From Flavobacterium proteolyticum (GTDB taxonomy: Bacteria; Bacteroidota; Bacteroidia; Flavobacteriales; Flavobacteriaceae): 64,000 nt of DNA. The stretch lies in the NCBI RefSeq assembly GCF_015223105.1, contig NZ_JADFTZ010000001.1, positions 1,201,746 to 1,265,745 on the forward strand. Reading direction: 5' to 3'. A program made the translations under genes and the position numbers. The notes below the pieces were generated by a model. The model searched no databases. It had not been told where the DNA came from and saw nothing but the letters and a program-made list of their open reading frames with translations. Positions 52,903-61,859 of the stretch are shown in pieces. The stretch's first letter is position 1. Each line of letters begins with the position of its first letter.

Positions 52903-54243
52903 ATGCAAACGCCACAAAAAATTGCTGTTGTAGGTTCTGGATTAGTAGGAACTTTATTGGCAATCTATTTAAAAAGAGCCGGACATACAGTACATGTTTA
53001 TGACCGAAGTCCTGATATTAGAACGGTTGAGTTTTCAGGTCGTTCCATTAATTTGGTGATGTCAAATCGCGGTTGGAAAGCATTGGAGGATGTAGGCTTA
53101 GATGAAGAAATTAGAAAAATCGGAATTCCTGTTGATAAAAGAGCCATCCATTTACAAGATGGAAAGCTGAATTATCAATATTACGGAAAAGAAGGTGAAG
53201 CTATTTTTTCTCTATCAAGAGGCGTTTTGAATAGAAAAATGGTCGATTTAGCAGAAGCTGAAGGTGTAGAATTTTTCTTCGAACGTAAAATTTGGGATGT
53301 AACTTTAGCCACCGCAACTTTGTGGGAAGGCGAAACGGAACAAGGCGAGTGGACCGAGTTAAAATATGATAAAGTTTTCGGAGCCGATGGCGCTTTTTCG
53401 AGAATTCGACACAGAATGCAACGTCAATCGATGTTTGATTATTCGCAAGAATTCATGAAAATTGGTTACAAAGAATTACACATTCCAGCTAATGCGGATG
53501 GTTCTCCAAAAATTGATATTCATTCCTTACACATTTGGCCAAGAGGAAATTTCATGTTGATGGGATTAGCTAATTTGGACAACTCATTTACTTGTACTTT
53601 GTTTATGCCAATTGAAGGCGAAAATTCGTTTGAATCGTTAACCAACGAAGAAAAGTTAGTTTCGTTTTTTGCGACTTATTTTCCTGATACAAAAGATGTA
53701 ATTCCAGATTTAGTTCGCGATTTTTTTAGAAATCCGAATAGTTATTTGGCGATTATGAAATGTTTCCCTTGGACATTTAATGATAAAATTGCTTTAATTG
53801 GCGATTCAGCGCATGCGATTGTACCTTTCTACGGTCACGGAATGAATGCAGGTTTTGAAGATATCACCATTCTGAATGAATTAATGCAACAATATGGTGA
53901 TGATTGGGATCGAATTTTTAAAGCATACGAAATTTCAAGAAAGCCAAATGCAGACGCCATTGCCGAACTTTCCAGAAGAAATTTTGAAGAAATGAGTGCA
54001 AAAACTGCGGATGCTAATTTCTTACTACAAAAGAAAATCGAAAAATGGTTTTCCGATAAACATCCAGAAAAATGGATGCCTTTGTATAGTAGAGTAACAT
54101 TCAGTTTACAACCTTATTCTGAAGCTATGGCAATTGGTGATTTTCAAAATGAAATTATGCAAGAAGTTTTGAAAATGGATAATATTCAAGAAAATTGGAA
54201 TTCAGAAGAAGTAGAAAATAAGATTTTAGAATTATTAAAATAA
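52903..54243 (+). CDS. kmo: kynurenine 3-monooxygenase
   Basis: 446 aa FAD monooxygenase. Rossmann GSGLVGTLLAIYLKRAGH at the N-terminus, GRSINLVMSNRGW (KMO-specific), and the flavin-site ALIGDSAHAIVPFYGHGMN. It hydroxylates kynurenine; with kynU it forms 3-hydroxyanthranilate for NAD synthesis. A possible C-terminal membrane anchor of eukaryotic KMO is absent. It is divergent from the photolyase operon and followed by a palindromic terminator. Confidence 0.97.
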   Translation: MQTPQKIAVVGSGLVGTLLAIYLKRAGHTVHVYDRSPDIRTVEFSGRSINLVMSNRGWKALEDVGLDEEIRKIGIPVDKRAIHLQDGKLNYQYYGKEGEAIFSLSRGVLNRKMVDLAEAEGVEFFFERKIWDVTLATATLWEGETEQGEWTELKYDKVFGADGAFSRIRHRMQRQSMFDYSQEFMKIGYKELHIPANADGSPKIDIHSLHIWPRGNFMLMGLANLDNSFTCTLFMPIEGENSFESLTNEEKLVSFFATYFPDTKDVIPDLVRDFFRNPNSYLAIMKCFPWTFNDKIALIGDSAHAIVPFYGHGMNAGFEDITILNELMQQYGDDWDRIFKAYEISRKPNADAIAELSRRNFEEMSAKTADANFLLQKKIEKWFSDKHPEKWMPLYSRVTFSLQPYSEAMAIGDFQNEIMQEVLKMDNIQENWNSEEVENKILELLK

Positions 54244-54245
54244 AT

Positions 54246-54267
54246 AAAAAGAGGCAATTGCCTCTTT
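54246..54267. terminator. bidirectional terminator
   Basis: Palindrome aaaagaggcaattgcctctttt with A/T runs on both sides, between kmo and the convergent cupin gene. Confidence 0.9.
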
Positions 54268-54269
54268 TT

Positions 54270-54632
54270 TTATTCTTCTCTATTTACAGCATCCATACTA
54301 AAAGCTGGTGTACAAATAGCTAAATATTCACAAGCTTCATCAAACGGATTGGAATATTGAACTCGTATGTTTTTCTCAATTTTAATGGATTGACCCGCTT
54401 CTAAAACTACCACTTCATCTTCAATGATAAATTGCTTTTTCCCTTTTATGATATAGGTGTATTCATCAAATTCTGGTGTTTGAAAAGGTTCGCTCCAACC
54501 AGGTGGCGCAATCATGTGCGCAATTGAAATTGCTGAATTGTTGGTAGTTGCCAATCCGTGATGTTCTTCAATTAATTTTCCATCAGTGGTTGGAACTACG
54601 AATGGTGCTTTTTGAATAAAATATTTTTTCAT
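54270..54632 (-). CDS. cupin-domain protein
   Basis: 120 aa single cupin: the metal-site-like motif PPGWSEPFQTPEFDEYTYI and the second motif VVLEAGQSIKIEK. The classical GX5HXH histidines are replaced (WSEPF), so a metal site is doubtful. Role unknown; four bases downstream of the DUF486 gene and likely in the same operon. Confidence 0.85.
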   Translation of the reverse strand: MKKYFIQKAPFVVPTTDGKLIEEHHGLATTNNSAISIAHMIAPPGWSEPFQTPEFDEYTYIIKGKKQFIIEDEVVVLEAGQSIKIEKNIRVQYSNPFDEACEYLAICTPAFSMDAVNREE

Positions 54633-54636
54633 TTTG

Positions 54637-55005
54637 TTACTTCTTAAATATAAAATAAACCGCCAATACTAAAAAACAAAAACCTACTGCGTGATTCCAT
54701 CTAAAAGTTTCGTTCTTAAAGAAAACCATTGAGAAAATCACAAAGATTACTAAAGTTATGACTTCTTGAATTACTTTTAATTGCATTAATGAAAAGGGTC
54801 CGCCATTGCCTTCATAACCAATTTTATTAGCTGGAACTTGAAAAAAATATTCAAACAAAGCCAATCCCCAACTGATTAATACAACGGTTATTAATCCGGC
54901 GTTTTCGAACCATTTTAATTCTTTAAATTTTAGATGACCATACCACGCCAACGTCATGAAAACATTGGAAAGGATAAGTAATCCAATTGTGATAAATCCT
55001 TTCAT
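54637..55005 (-). CDS. DUF486 / DMT-type membrane protein
   Basis: 122 aa with four hydrophobic helices (starting GFITIGLLILSNVFMTLAWY). The family DUF486 is a small relative of the drug/metabolite transporters, without known substrate. ATG overlaps the HerA-like stop by one base. Confidence 0.88.
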   Translation of the reverse strand: MKGFITIGLLILSNVFMTLAWYGHLKFKELKWFENAGLITVVLISWGLALFEYFFQVPANKIGYEGNGGPFSLMQLKVIQEVITLVIFVIFSMVFFKNETFRWNHAVGFCFLVLAVYFIFKK

Positions 55006-56522
55006 TATTTCTTAAACATCTTCATTAATAGACCAAAAGCGCCACGAATAAAACTCGCACTTGTAACTACTTTAGTAATTGATTTCCCAACTACTTCAGC
55101 CGTACTTGATTCTTCTTTTGCTTTTCGGGTTGGTTTTTCAACTTCTTGTTCGGCTGCGACTTCTTGCGCTTCGGCAATTTTTTTGTTTAGCATTTCGTAA
55201 GCGCTATCTCTATCTACTACTTCGTTATATTTCTTAGCTAATTTCGATTTTGCAATACTCGCTTCAATTTCACTTTCAGTTAAAACATCCATTCTACTCA
55301 TTGGTGCGCGCATCATGGTAGCTACTAGTGGTGTCGGAGTTCCTTTTTCGCTTAATGCGGTTACAAAAGCTTCTCCAATTCCTAACGAAGTTAACACTTC
55401 ATCCGTTTCATAAAAATCAGTATCGGGATAATTTTCAGCAGTCATTTTAATTGCTTTTCTGTCATTTGCCGTGAAAGCTCTCAAAGCATGCTGAATTTTC
55501 AAGCCTAATTGTGCCAAAACGCCTGTTGGAACATCCATCGGATTTTGGGTAATAAAATACACTCCAATTCCTTTCGAACGAATTAATTTCACAATCGTTT
55601 CAATTTGATTTAATAAAGCCTTACTTGCTTCGTCAAAAATCAAATGGGCTTCGTCTATAAAAATTACTAATTCTGGTCGTCCCGCATCGCCTTGTTCGGG
55701 CATGGTATTATAAATTTCGGCTAACAAACTCAACATGAAAGTCGAAAATAATTTCGGTTTGTCTTGAATATCGGTCAAACGCATGATGTTAACGTAACCA
55801 TTTCCGTTTTCGTCAATTCGCATTAAATCTTGAATATCGAATGATTTTTCGCCAAAGAATAATTCCGCACCTTGTTGTTCTAATTCGATAACTTTTCTCA
55901 AAATGGAACCGGTTGAACTGGTTGAAATTCTTCCGTATTCGGCTTCAAACTCTGCTTTTCCTTCTTCGGTTGCGTAATTAAGTACTTTTTTGAAATCTTT
56001 TAAATCTAATAAAGGCAAACTATTATCATCGCAATATTTAAAAATAATAGAAACTACACCCGATTGCGTGTCGTTTAAATCTAAAATTCGAGAAAATAAA
56101 ACAGGTCCAAATTCAAAAACCGTTGCTCTTAATCGAACTCCGTTTTGTTCCGAAATAGTCATTAATTCCACAGGAAAAGCTTTTGTTTCGTATGGAATCG
56201 AAATTTTAGCATGGCGTTCTGTAATAAATGATTTTTCTTCACCAGGCATTGCAATTCCCGAAAAATCACCTTTTATATCCATCATCAAAACTGGAATTCC
56301 ATTTTGTGATAATTGTTCTGATAATACTTGAATGGTTTTGGTTTTTCCAGTTCCAGTTGCTCCTGCAATTAATCCGTGACGGTTTAAGGTTTTCAAAGGA
56401 ATATTTACGTGGGTATTTGGAATCGCTTCGCCATCTAAAATTCCGCCACCTAATGTGATGAATTCGCCTTTACAAGCGTAGCCTTCGTTTATATATTTGC
56501 TAAAATCTTCTGTCTTGCTCAT
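55005..56522 (-). CDS. HerA-like ATPase (DUF853/YjgR family)
   Basis: 505 aa. Walker A GATGTGKTKT near residue 53, Walker B LVIFIDEAHLIF, and the VYFITQNPMDVP sensor region of HerA/FtsK-type ATPases. C-terminal residues 430-480 are charged and Ala/Glu-rich; the end is hydrophobic and basic. The family has been linked to DNA-related or membrane roles but is uncharacterised. It leads the three-gene operon with DUF486 and the cupin. Confidence 0.92.
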   Translation of the reverse strand: MSKTEDFSKYINEGYACKGEFITLGGGILDGEAIPNTHVNIPLKTLNRHGLIAGATGTGKTKTIQVLSEQLSQNGIPVLMMDIKGDFSGIAMPGEEKSFITERHAKISIPYETKAFPVELMTISEQNGVRLRATVFEFGPVLFSRILDLNDTQSGVVSIIFKYCDDNSLPLLDLKDFKKVLNYATEEGKAEFEAEYGRISTSSTGSILRKVIELEQQGAELFFGEKSFDIQDLMRIDENGNGYVNIMRLTDIQDKPKLFSTFMLSLLAEIYNTMPEQGDAGRPELVIFIDEAHLIFDEASKALLNQIETIVKLIRSKGIGVYFITQNPMDVPTGVLAQLGLKIQHALRAFTANDRKAIKMTAENYPDTDFYETDEVLTSLGIGEAFVTALSEKGTPTPLVATMMRAPMSRMDVLTESEIEASIAKSKLAKKYNEVVDRDSAYEMLNKKIAEAQEVAAEQEVEKPTRKAKEESSTAEVVGKSITKVVTSASFIRGAFGLLMKMFKK

Positions 56523-56607
56523 TTTGATGTATTTTGAATTTCAAATGTAGTTAAAATCAGAGGAAATTTCAAGGACAATGACAAGTACAATTTCAAAATT
56601 CTGAGGG

Positions 56608-56635
56608 CTAACTTCTAAATTCTAACTTCCAAGTC
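56608..56635 (+). repeat. degenerate heptamer array before queE
   Basis: ctaactt, ctaaatt, ctaactt, ccaagtc: four tandem heptamers that end right before the TATCTTTG of the queE promoter. Confidence 0.6.
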
Positions 56636-56636
56636 G

Positions 56637-56644
56637 TATCTTTG
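56637..56644 (+). promoter_or_regulatory. queE: -7 element of the queE promoter
   Basis: TATCTTTG, 20 bases before the ATG. Confidence 0.55.
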
Positions 56645-56663
56645 CCCACTATTTTTATTTAAG

Positions 56664-57296
56664 ATGTTACAAAAAGAAGTACAATTAGCGGTTGAAAAAG
56701 GCGAAATGTTGCCTTTAATGGAGGAGTTTTACACGATTCAAGGCGAAGGATATCATACAGGAACAGCAGCTTATTTCATTAGAATTGGCGGTTGCGATGT
56801 AGGTTGCCATTGGTGCGATGTAAAAGAAAGTTGGAATGCGGAATTGCATCCACCAACGAATACCGATGTGATTGTTGCCAATGCCAAAAAATACGCCGAC
56901 ACAGTTGTGGTAACAGGAGGAGAACCTTTAACTTGGGATATGACATTACTGACTTCTAAACTAAAATCACAAAATTTAAAAGTACATATTGAAACTTCTG
57001 GAGCTTATGAAGTTTCTGGAACTTGGGATTGGTTTTGTTTGTCGCCAAAGAAAAATAAATTGCCAGTTCAAAGTGCTTATGATATTGCCAATGAATTAAA
57101 AGTAATCATCTACAACAAACACGATTTTATTTTTGCCGAAGAACAAGCGGCTAAAGTAAATCCAAACGCCATTTTATTTTTACAACCTGAATGGAGCAAA
57201 AAAGAAGAAATGACACCTTTAATAGTTGATTATGTGATGAATAATCCAAAATGGAGAGTTTCGTTACAAACGCATAAATATTTGAATATCCCATAA
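56664..57296 (+). CDS. queE: 7-carboxy-7-deazaguanine synthase
   Basis: 210 aa radical SAM enzyme of preQ0/queuosine synthesis. The cluster motif is CDVGCHWCD (CX3CX2C), preceded by FYTIQGEGYHTGTAAYFIR, the QueE start, and followed by VVVTGGEPLTW. It forms 7-carboxy-7-deazaguanine from carboxytetrahydropterin. Other pathway genes except queA are not in the window. Confidence 0.95.
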   Translation: MLQKEVQLAVEKGEMLPLMEEFYTIQGEGYHTGTAAYFIRIGGCDVGCHWCDVKESWNAELHPPTNTDVIVANAKKYADTVVVTGGEPLTWDMTLLTSKLKSQNLKVHIETSGAYEVSGTWDWFCLSPKKNKLPVQSAYDIANELKVIIYNKHDFIFAEEQAAKVNPNAILFLQPEWSKKEEMTPLIVDYVMNNPKWRVSLQTHKYLNIP

Positions 57297-57321
57297 CGGA
57301 AAAATCAAATTCATTTTTTGG

Positions 57322-57373
57322 AACACAGATTAAAGAAATTTTAAAAATTCATTTAATTTCTTTAATCTGTGTT
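57322..57373. repeat. long hairpin, 19-bp perfect arms
   Basis: aacacagattaaagaaatt (57322-57340) and its exact complement (57355-57373) with a 14-base AT loop, between convergent queE and methyltransferase genes. It may work as a bidirectional terminator, though without a T-run at the stem end. The text 'ttaatctgtgttt' looks like a dispersed flavobacterial intergenic element. Confidence 0.75.
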
Positions 57374-57460
57374 TCTATATTAAGTCTCACTATTGATTGC
57401 TATGTAAAGTGAAACGCCTTTATAGTATAAAGAAAATCTAATGTGGCTATGTGTTTCGAA

Positions 57461-58168
57461 TTAAAGTTTACTAAGCTTCGCTAAGTAATCAAAATGTTTC
57501 CCTTCCAAAATCAATTTACATTCCAAACCATTTGCAATTGCGGCGTTTTGTAACGTGTTGTAATCCAAATATAGCCAATCAAAAGTGTCTTCGGTTTCTC
57601 CTTTATATTGAATAGAGAAAGTTAATTCGCCATAATAACCATTCGCTGGAACTTCATAAGCACCATCTTCGTCTTGGTCGTACATATAAATTAAGTCCGA
57701 ACTATCAATTAAAATTTGTCCGCCTTCGTTTAAAAGCGATTTTAATTTTTGCAAGAACTTCGAAATCTGATTCATTTTTCCGAAAATCCCGGTTCCGTTC
57801 ATTAAAAGTAATATGGTGTCGAATTTTTCTGGAGAATCAAAATCCAAAACATCCGAAACCTGACAGTTTTTCAAACCTCTCAATTCACAAGCTTTGATTG
57901 CGTTTTCCGAAATATCTATTGCGGTAATATCAAAACCCTTTTCCTGCAAATACAAAGCATGACTTCCTGCGCCACATCCTACATCTAACACTTTTCCTTT
58001 GGCTAATTGCAATGCCTTTTGTTCCAGTTTTGGCATCTCTTTAAAATCACGAAACAAATAGGCAACACTCATTTCATCGGCTTCCGAAATAGAAGTTTCG
58101 GTGATTAAATCTTCAGGAGAATTATTGGTTTGATAGTCTAAAATGGCTTTTCCGAAAAGGTCTTTCAT
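57461..58168 (-). CDS. class I SAM-dependent methyltransferase
   Basis: 235 aa. SAM-binding motif I VLDVGCGAGSHALYL near residue 58, then ITAIDISENAIKACE. The first 40 residues (DLFGKAILDYQTNNSPE) and C-terminal half are typical of small-molecule methyltransferases; the substrate is unknown. It is transcribed toward queE. Confidence 0.9.
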   Translation of the reverse strand: MKDLFGKAILDYQTNNSPEDLITETSISEADEMSVAYLFRDFKEMPKLEQKALQLAKGKVLDVGCGAGSHALYLQEKGFDITAIDISENAIKACELRGLKNCQVSDVLDFDSPEKFDTILLLMNGTGIFGKMNQISKFLQKLKSLLNEGGQILIDSSDLIYMYDQDEDGAYEVPANGYYGELTFSIQYKGETEDTFDWLYLDYNTLQNAAIANGLECKLILEGKHFDYLAKLSKL

Positions 58169-58174
58169 GGTTTA

Positions 58175-58230
58175 TATTTCAAAATTCAACATTCGTTATT
58201 CTAAATTCGAAATTCAAAATTGTAACTTTG
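58175..58230 (+). repeat. degenerate heptamer array merging into a promoter
   Basis: Eight heptamers in phase: tatttca, aaattca, acattcg, ttattct, aaattcg, aaattca, aaattgt, aactttg. The last contributes the -7 sequence TAACTTTG (58223-58230) of the next gene. Confidence 0.7.
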
Positions 58231-58248
58231 CAGAAGAAAATCTATAAA

Positions 58249-58746
58249 ATGCTAAAGCCAAATTTAAACGAACTCGGAAAACTTGCCAAAGATACGCATA
58301 ACGAAACCAAAAAGTATTTTGACAAGCTAAAAAAGAAAACACCTAAGAATTTGGATTATGTAATGCAAGATTTACACGAAGCCGAATTCAAAAAAACGGA
58401 TTGTTTGAAGTGTGCCAATTGTTGCAAGACAACTGGACCGTTATTTACTTCGGCTGATATTGAACGAATTTCAAAGAGTTTTCGTCAAAAACCACAGCAG
58501 TTTATCGAACAATATCTTCGCATTGATGAAGATAACGATTATGTGTTGAAAAGTGTTCCGTGTACGTTTTTAGATAGTGACAACAAATGCTTCATCTACG
58601 ATGTCCGCCCAAAAGCCTGCCGAGAATTCCCTCACACGGATAGAAAAAAGTTCAACCAAATCACCGATTTAACGTTACTAAACGTAGCGATTTGTCCAGC
58701 TGCGTATAATATTGTGGAGAAAATGAAGGAGAAGTTGCCTTTGTAA
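58249..58746 (+). CDS. YkgJ family cysteine cluster protein
   Basis: 165 aa with the CLKCANCCKTTG cluster (residues about 52-63) and the later CTFLDSDNKCFIYDVRPKAC (four more metal-binding positions), the zinc/iron-sulfur signature of the YkgJ family. Function is unknown. The ATG at 58249 is taken because the -7 element TAACTTTG covers the TTG at 58228. Confidence 0.92.
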   Translation: MLKPNLNELGKLAKDTHNETKKYFDKLKKKTPKNLDYVMQDLHEAEFKKTDCLKCANCCKTTGPLFTSADIERISKSFRQKPQQFIEQYLRIDEDNDYVLKSVPCTFLDSDNKCFIYDVRPKACREFPHTDRKKFNQITDLTLLNVAICPAAYNIVEKMKEKLPL

Positions 58747-58761
58747 GGTATTTTTTTTAAA

Positions 58762-60558
58762 TTATTTAACAACAACTTTTTCAATAAAAAAACCTTCCGT
58801 TGTAGTGATTTTGAACAAATAAACACCTTTTTGAAGAACTTCTGTATTAATAATGTTAGTTTTTTGTAATTTTTGTTGTTGTATTAAGCGCCCATTTATA
58901 TCGATTATATGTAACATAGCATTATTTAATTTTTCTATTTCAATGGTTAAATAGTTTTGTGAAGGGTTGGGATAAATGAGGAAGTTGTTTTTAATAGAAA
59001 AACTAACATCGTTTAGGAGAGATTCGCAATTAACATCTAATGAATCTCCAGAAATTGTCCAACCTTTACCACTTGATGATATAGATGTAGTTAAGATAGA
59101 TCTTGCGTTTTGTCCTGCATTACTAGAGTATATTAACTGGTTAGAACCTAAATTTCTTCCGTTTGGACATGCTGGGTTGTTTGCCCAGCCTATAAGAGTA
59201 ATGTCATAATTTATGCAATCTATACCGGAGTTATTGAACATTCCTATTAAATTTACATTGTTATTTAATGACCAATTTTCTATACTTTGGTTAAATTCTA
59301 CAGCATTTTCAAACATGTATGACATGTTGGTTACAGAACTTGTGCTCCAATTTCCGATTGGCTGGTTAAAATTAGAAGCATCTTTGAACATGAATTTCAA
59401 TTGGGTGGTTGAGCTTGTATTCCAATTTCCAATAAATTGATTAAAATTCGTAGCACTTTGAAACATTGCAGACATATTTGTAACTGAACTTGTATCCCAA
59501 TTCCCGATTGGTTGATTGAAATTCGTAGCACTTTGAAACATTGCTGACATATCTGTAATTGAACTTGTATCCCAATCCCCGATTGGTTGATTGAAATTCG
59601 TAGCGCTTTGAAACATTTGTGAGATATCTGTAACAGAACTTGTGTTCCAATTTCCGAGTGGTTGATTAAAGTTAATTGCAAACATGAACATATACTGCAT
59701 ACTAGTACAGGAACTTATATCCCAGTTCTCAATAGATTGATTAAAGTTAGTTGCTCTATAAAACATCCCATCCATTGTTGTCGCAGAGCTTGTGTTCCAA
59801 TTCCCAATAGGTTGATTAAAATCTGGGGCTTGATAAAATACACCCCTAAAATCCGTGACTTTACTTACGTCCCAATTGTTAATATTTTGATTAAAAATAG
59901 TTCCAGCAAACAAATTCATCATGTTCGTAACATTGCTTGTATCCCAATTACTTATATCTTGATTAAAATATAACGCACTATGAAACATACTCATCATATT
60001 TGTAATGTTACTTGTATTCCAATTATTGAAGCTATTATTTCCTGATAAAATTGTGCAACCATAAAACATTTCTGATAAATCATTAACGTTGTTTAAGTTT
60101 GGTATATCTGTAGCAATTACATTTAAATTGACACAACCTCTAAATGCTCTGAAAAAAGTTGTCCAGGCATTATTTCCCCATTTTGTTATAGTTAGTAACT
60201 TAAATCTATCGCCATAAAATGAATTGGCTGATGGATTATTTGAAAATTGTAAGGTGTTAAAATTACCTGATATTTTTATTTCGTAAAGTGTATTAGCTAT
60301 CACAGGATTTATTTGAGGGCCAAAATCAATAGTTATCATACCTGTTTGATTTGATAAAGTACCATTATGTGTTGGATAGCCAACTTCTTCCCAGCTAATA
60401 TTATAAGGTCCGCCAATAATAGGAATTCTAATTTGAGTATTAGTAGTAGCTGGCAAAACACTACTGGCGTTTGAGGGTTTCCAAATTGTTGTAAATTCAT
60501 TTTGTGAAAAAAGAACGTTACAAATTAGAAAAAAATAAATTATTAATATTTTTCTCAT
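58762..60558 (-). CDS. BspA-like (DUF285) repeat surface protein with type IX sorting signal
   Basis: 598 aa. Signal peptide [20 protein letters not shown]-terminal sandwich (about 25-120); about ten 25-residue DUF285 repeats of the form [24 protein letters not shown] (about 160-440); C-terminal type IX secretion signal ([15 protein letters not shown] to [11 protein letters not shown]). It is probably an adhesin or surface-layer protein. Four central repeats are almost identical at DNA level (75-base period, about 59440-59660), a site for slippage or recombination. Confidence 0.9.
   Translation of the reverse strand: MRKILIIYFFLICNVLFSQNEFTTIWKPSNASSVLPATTNTQIRIPIIGGPYNISWEEVGYPTHNGTLSNQTGMITIDFGPQINPVIANTLYEIKISGNFNTLQFSNNPSANSFYGDRFKLLTITKWGNNAWTTFFRAFRGCVNLNVIATDIPNLNNVNDLSEMFYGCTILSGNNSFNNWNTSNITNMMSMFHSALYFNQDISNWDTSNVTNMMNLFAGTIFNQNINNWDVSKVTDFRGVFYQAPDFNQPIGNWNTSSATTMDGMFYRATNFNQSIENWDISSCTSMQYMFMFAINFNQPLGNWNTSSVTDISQMFQSATNFNQPIGDWDTSSITDMSAMFQSATNFNQPIGNWDTSSVTNMSAMFQSATNFNQFIGNWNTSSTTQLKFMFKDASNFNQPIGNWSTSSVTNMSYMFENAVEFNQSIENWSLNNNVNLIGMFNNSGIDCINYDITLIGWANNPACPNGRNLGSNQLIYSSNAGQNARSILTTSISSSGKGWTISGDSLDVNCESLLNDVSFSIKNNFLIYPNPSQNYLTIEIEKLNNAMLHIIDINGRLIQQQKLQKTNIINTEVLQKGVYLFKITTTEGFFIEKVVVK
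59440..59660 (-). repeat. near-identical 75-bp coding repeats
   Basis: Three adjacent copies of a 75-base unit (25 codons) with only a few differences between them, inside the BspA-like gene. Confidence 0.85.
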
Positions 60559-60619
60559 GATAAATTAAATTTGATTTCGAGTTAAATATAGAGAATATAT
60601 TATTAACATATTGAAGGAA

Positions 60620-61852
60620 TCACTCATAAATCAAATACTTCTTTCTCACTTCCTTAAATTGTTCCAAACCTTCTTGCCAAGTTTTTCTAATTTCTTTTTC
60701 GGTCATTCCGGCTTCAATTTGTTCGCGGAGTTTTTTGGTTCCTGCTAATTTGGTGAAGAAATCATTAAAAAAAACAGTTTTGTCTGCTGTGTTTTCGTAA
60801 GCTTTCAACAACCATTTTAATTCCAATCTGTGTACTTTTCTTATTTCGGTTAAATCTTCGCCAAAACATAATTTTCCATTATGAACTGGATCTTTAGCGC
60901 CAAAATTCGGTTTCGGAGTAAAACTAAAATCAAACTCACTTTCAGGTAAAAAGGGCGAACCATATATTTGGAATTGCTTTTCAGTACCGCGACCTAAACT
61001 TACATTCGTGCCTTCAAAAAAGCACAAACTCGCATATAAATTAATCGATTGATCGTTTGGTAAGTTTGGCGAAGGCTTCGCAGGTAAGCTGTATTTCATA
61101 TCGTGCGAATAGTTCAAACAAGGCGCAACTTTCAAATCACATTGCAAACTATCTTTCAACCATTTTTCTCCGTTAATCATTTTCGCATATTCGCCAATTG
61201 TCATGCCATGTAAAACCGGAATTTCATGCATCCCAACAAAACTCTTGTGTTCCTTTTCTAAAATTGGACCATCAATAATAGTTCCATTCGGATTTGGTCG
61301 GTCTAAAACCAAAAGCGGAATGTTATTTTCCGCACAAGCTTCCATCACATAATGCAACGAAGATATATAAGTGTAAAATCGCGCGCCCACATCTTGTAAA
61401 TCAAAAACCAAGATATCAATTCCTTCCAATTGCTCTGGTTTTGGCTTTTTGTTGTTTCCGTAAAGGGAAATAATCGGCAAATTTGTTTTCGTATCTTTTC
61501 CATCTACAATTAATTCGCCAGCATCAGCGGTTCCTCTAAAGCCGTGTTCAGGCGCATAAATTTTCTGAAGATTGATGTTTTGTTCGATTAAAAAATCAAC
61601 CAAATGTTTTTCTTTCGAAAGAATTCCTGTCTGATTCGTGACTATTCCTGCGCGTTTGTCTTTTAATAAAGGCAAATAACTTTCAAAGTTTTCGGCACCC
61701 GTTTTAAAAGTAACATCTGTTGATGTAGAAGTCAAAGTTACATTATCAGCATTCGGTTTTAGCTGCGGAATAGTCTTTTTACTACTTCCACACGAAACGA
61801 TTAGTAAAGAAAAAAATAATAATGTACTTTTGAAAAATAATTTAGATGTCAT
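60620..61852 (-). CDS. DUF1343 (NamZ-like) lipoprotein
   Basis: 410 aa. N-terminus MTSKLFFKSTLLFFSLLIVSC is a lipoprotein signal with lipobox Cys. The body is DUF1343: AGIVTNQTGILS, IYAPEHGFRGTADAGE, FDLQDVGARFYTYISSLHYV, LDRPNPNG. Characterised members (NamZ) are exo-beta-N-acetylmuramidases, so a role in peptidoglycan recycling is likely. I start at 61852; a longer reading would start inside the divergent permease gene. Confidence 0.9.
   Translation of the reverse strand: MTSKLFFKSTLLFFSLLIVSCGSSKKTIPQLKPNADNVTLTSTSTDVTFKTGAENFESYLPLLKDKRAGIVTNQTGILSKEKHLVDFLIEQNINLQKIYAPEHGFRGTADAGELIVDGKDTKTNLPIISLYGNNKKPKPEQLEGIDILVFDLQDVGARFYTYISSLHYVMEACAENNIPLLVLDRPNPNGTIIDGPILEKEHKSFVGMHEIPVLHGMTIGEYAKMINGEKWLKDSLQCDLKVAPCLNYSHDMKYSLPAKPSPNLPNDQSINLYASLCFFEGTNVSLGRGTEKQFQIYGSPFLPESEFDFSFTPKPNFGAKDPVHNGKLCFGEDLTEIRKVHRLELKWLLKAYENTADKTVFFNDFFTKLAGTKKLREQIEAGMTEKEIRKTWQEGLEQFKEVRKKYLIYE
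61825..61832 (+). promoter_or_regulatory. -7 element of the permease promoter, inside the DUF1343 gene
   Basis: TACTTTTG lies 28 bases before the TTG start at 61860, within codons 7-10 of the divergent lipoprotein gene. Confidence 0.5.
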
Positions 61853-61859
61853 AAAAACC

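Noticed and set aside
59400..59700. 75-base direct repeats as a CRISPR array
   Set aside because: They are in-frame DUF285 coding repeats; there are no spacers and no cas genes nearby.
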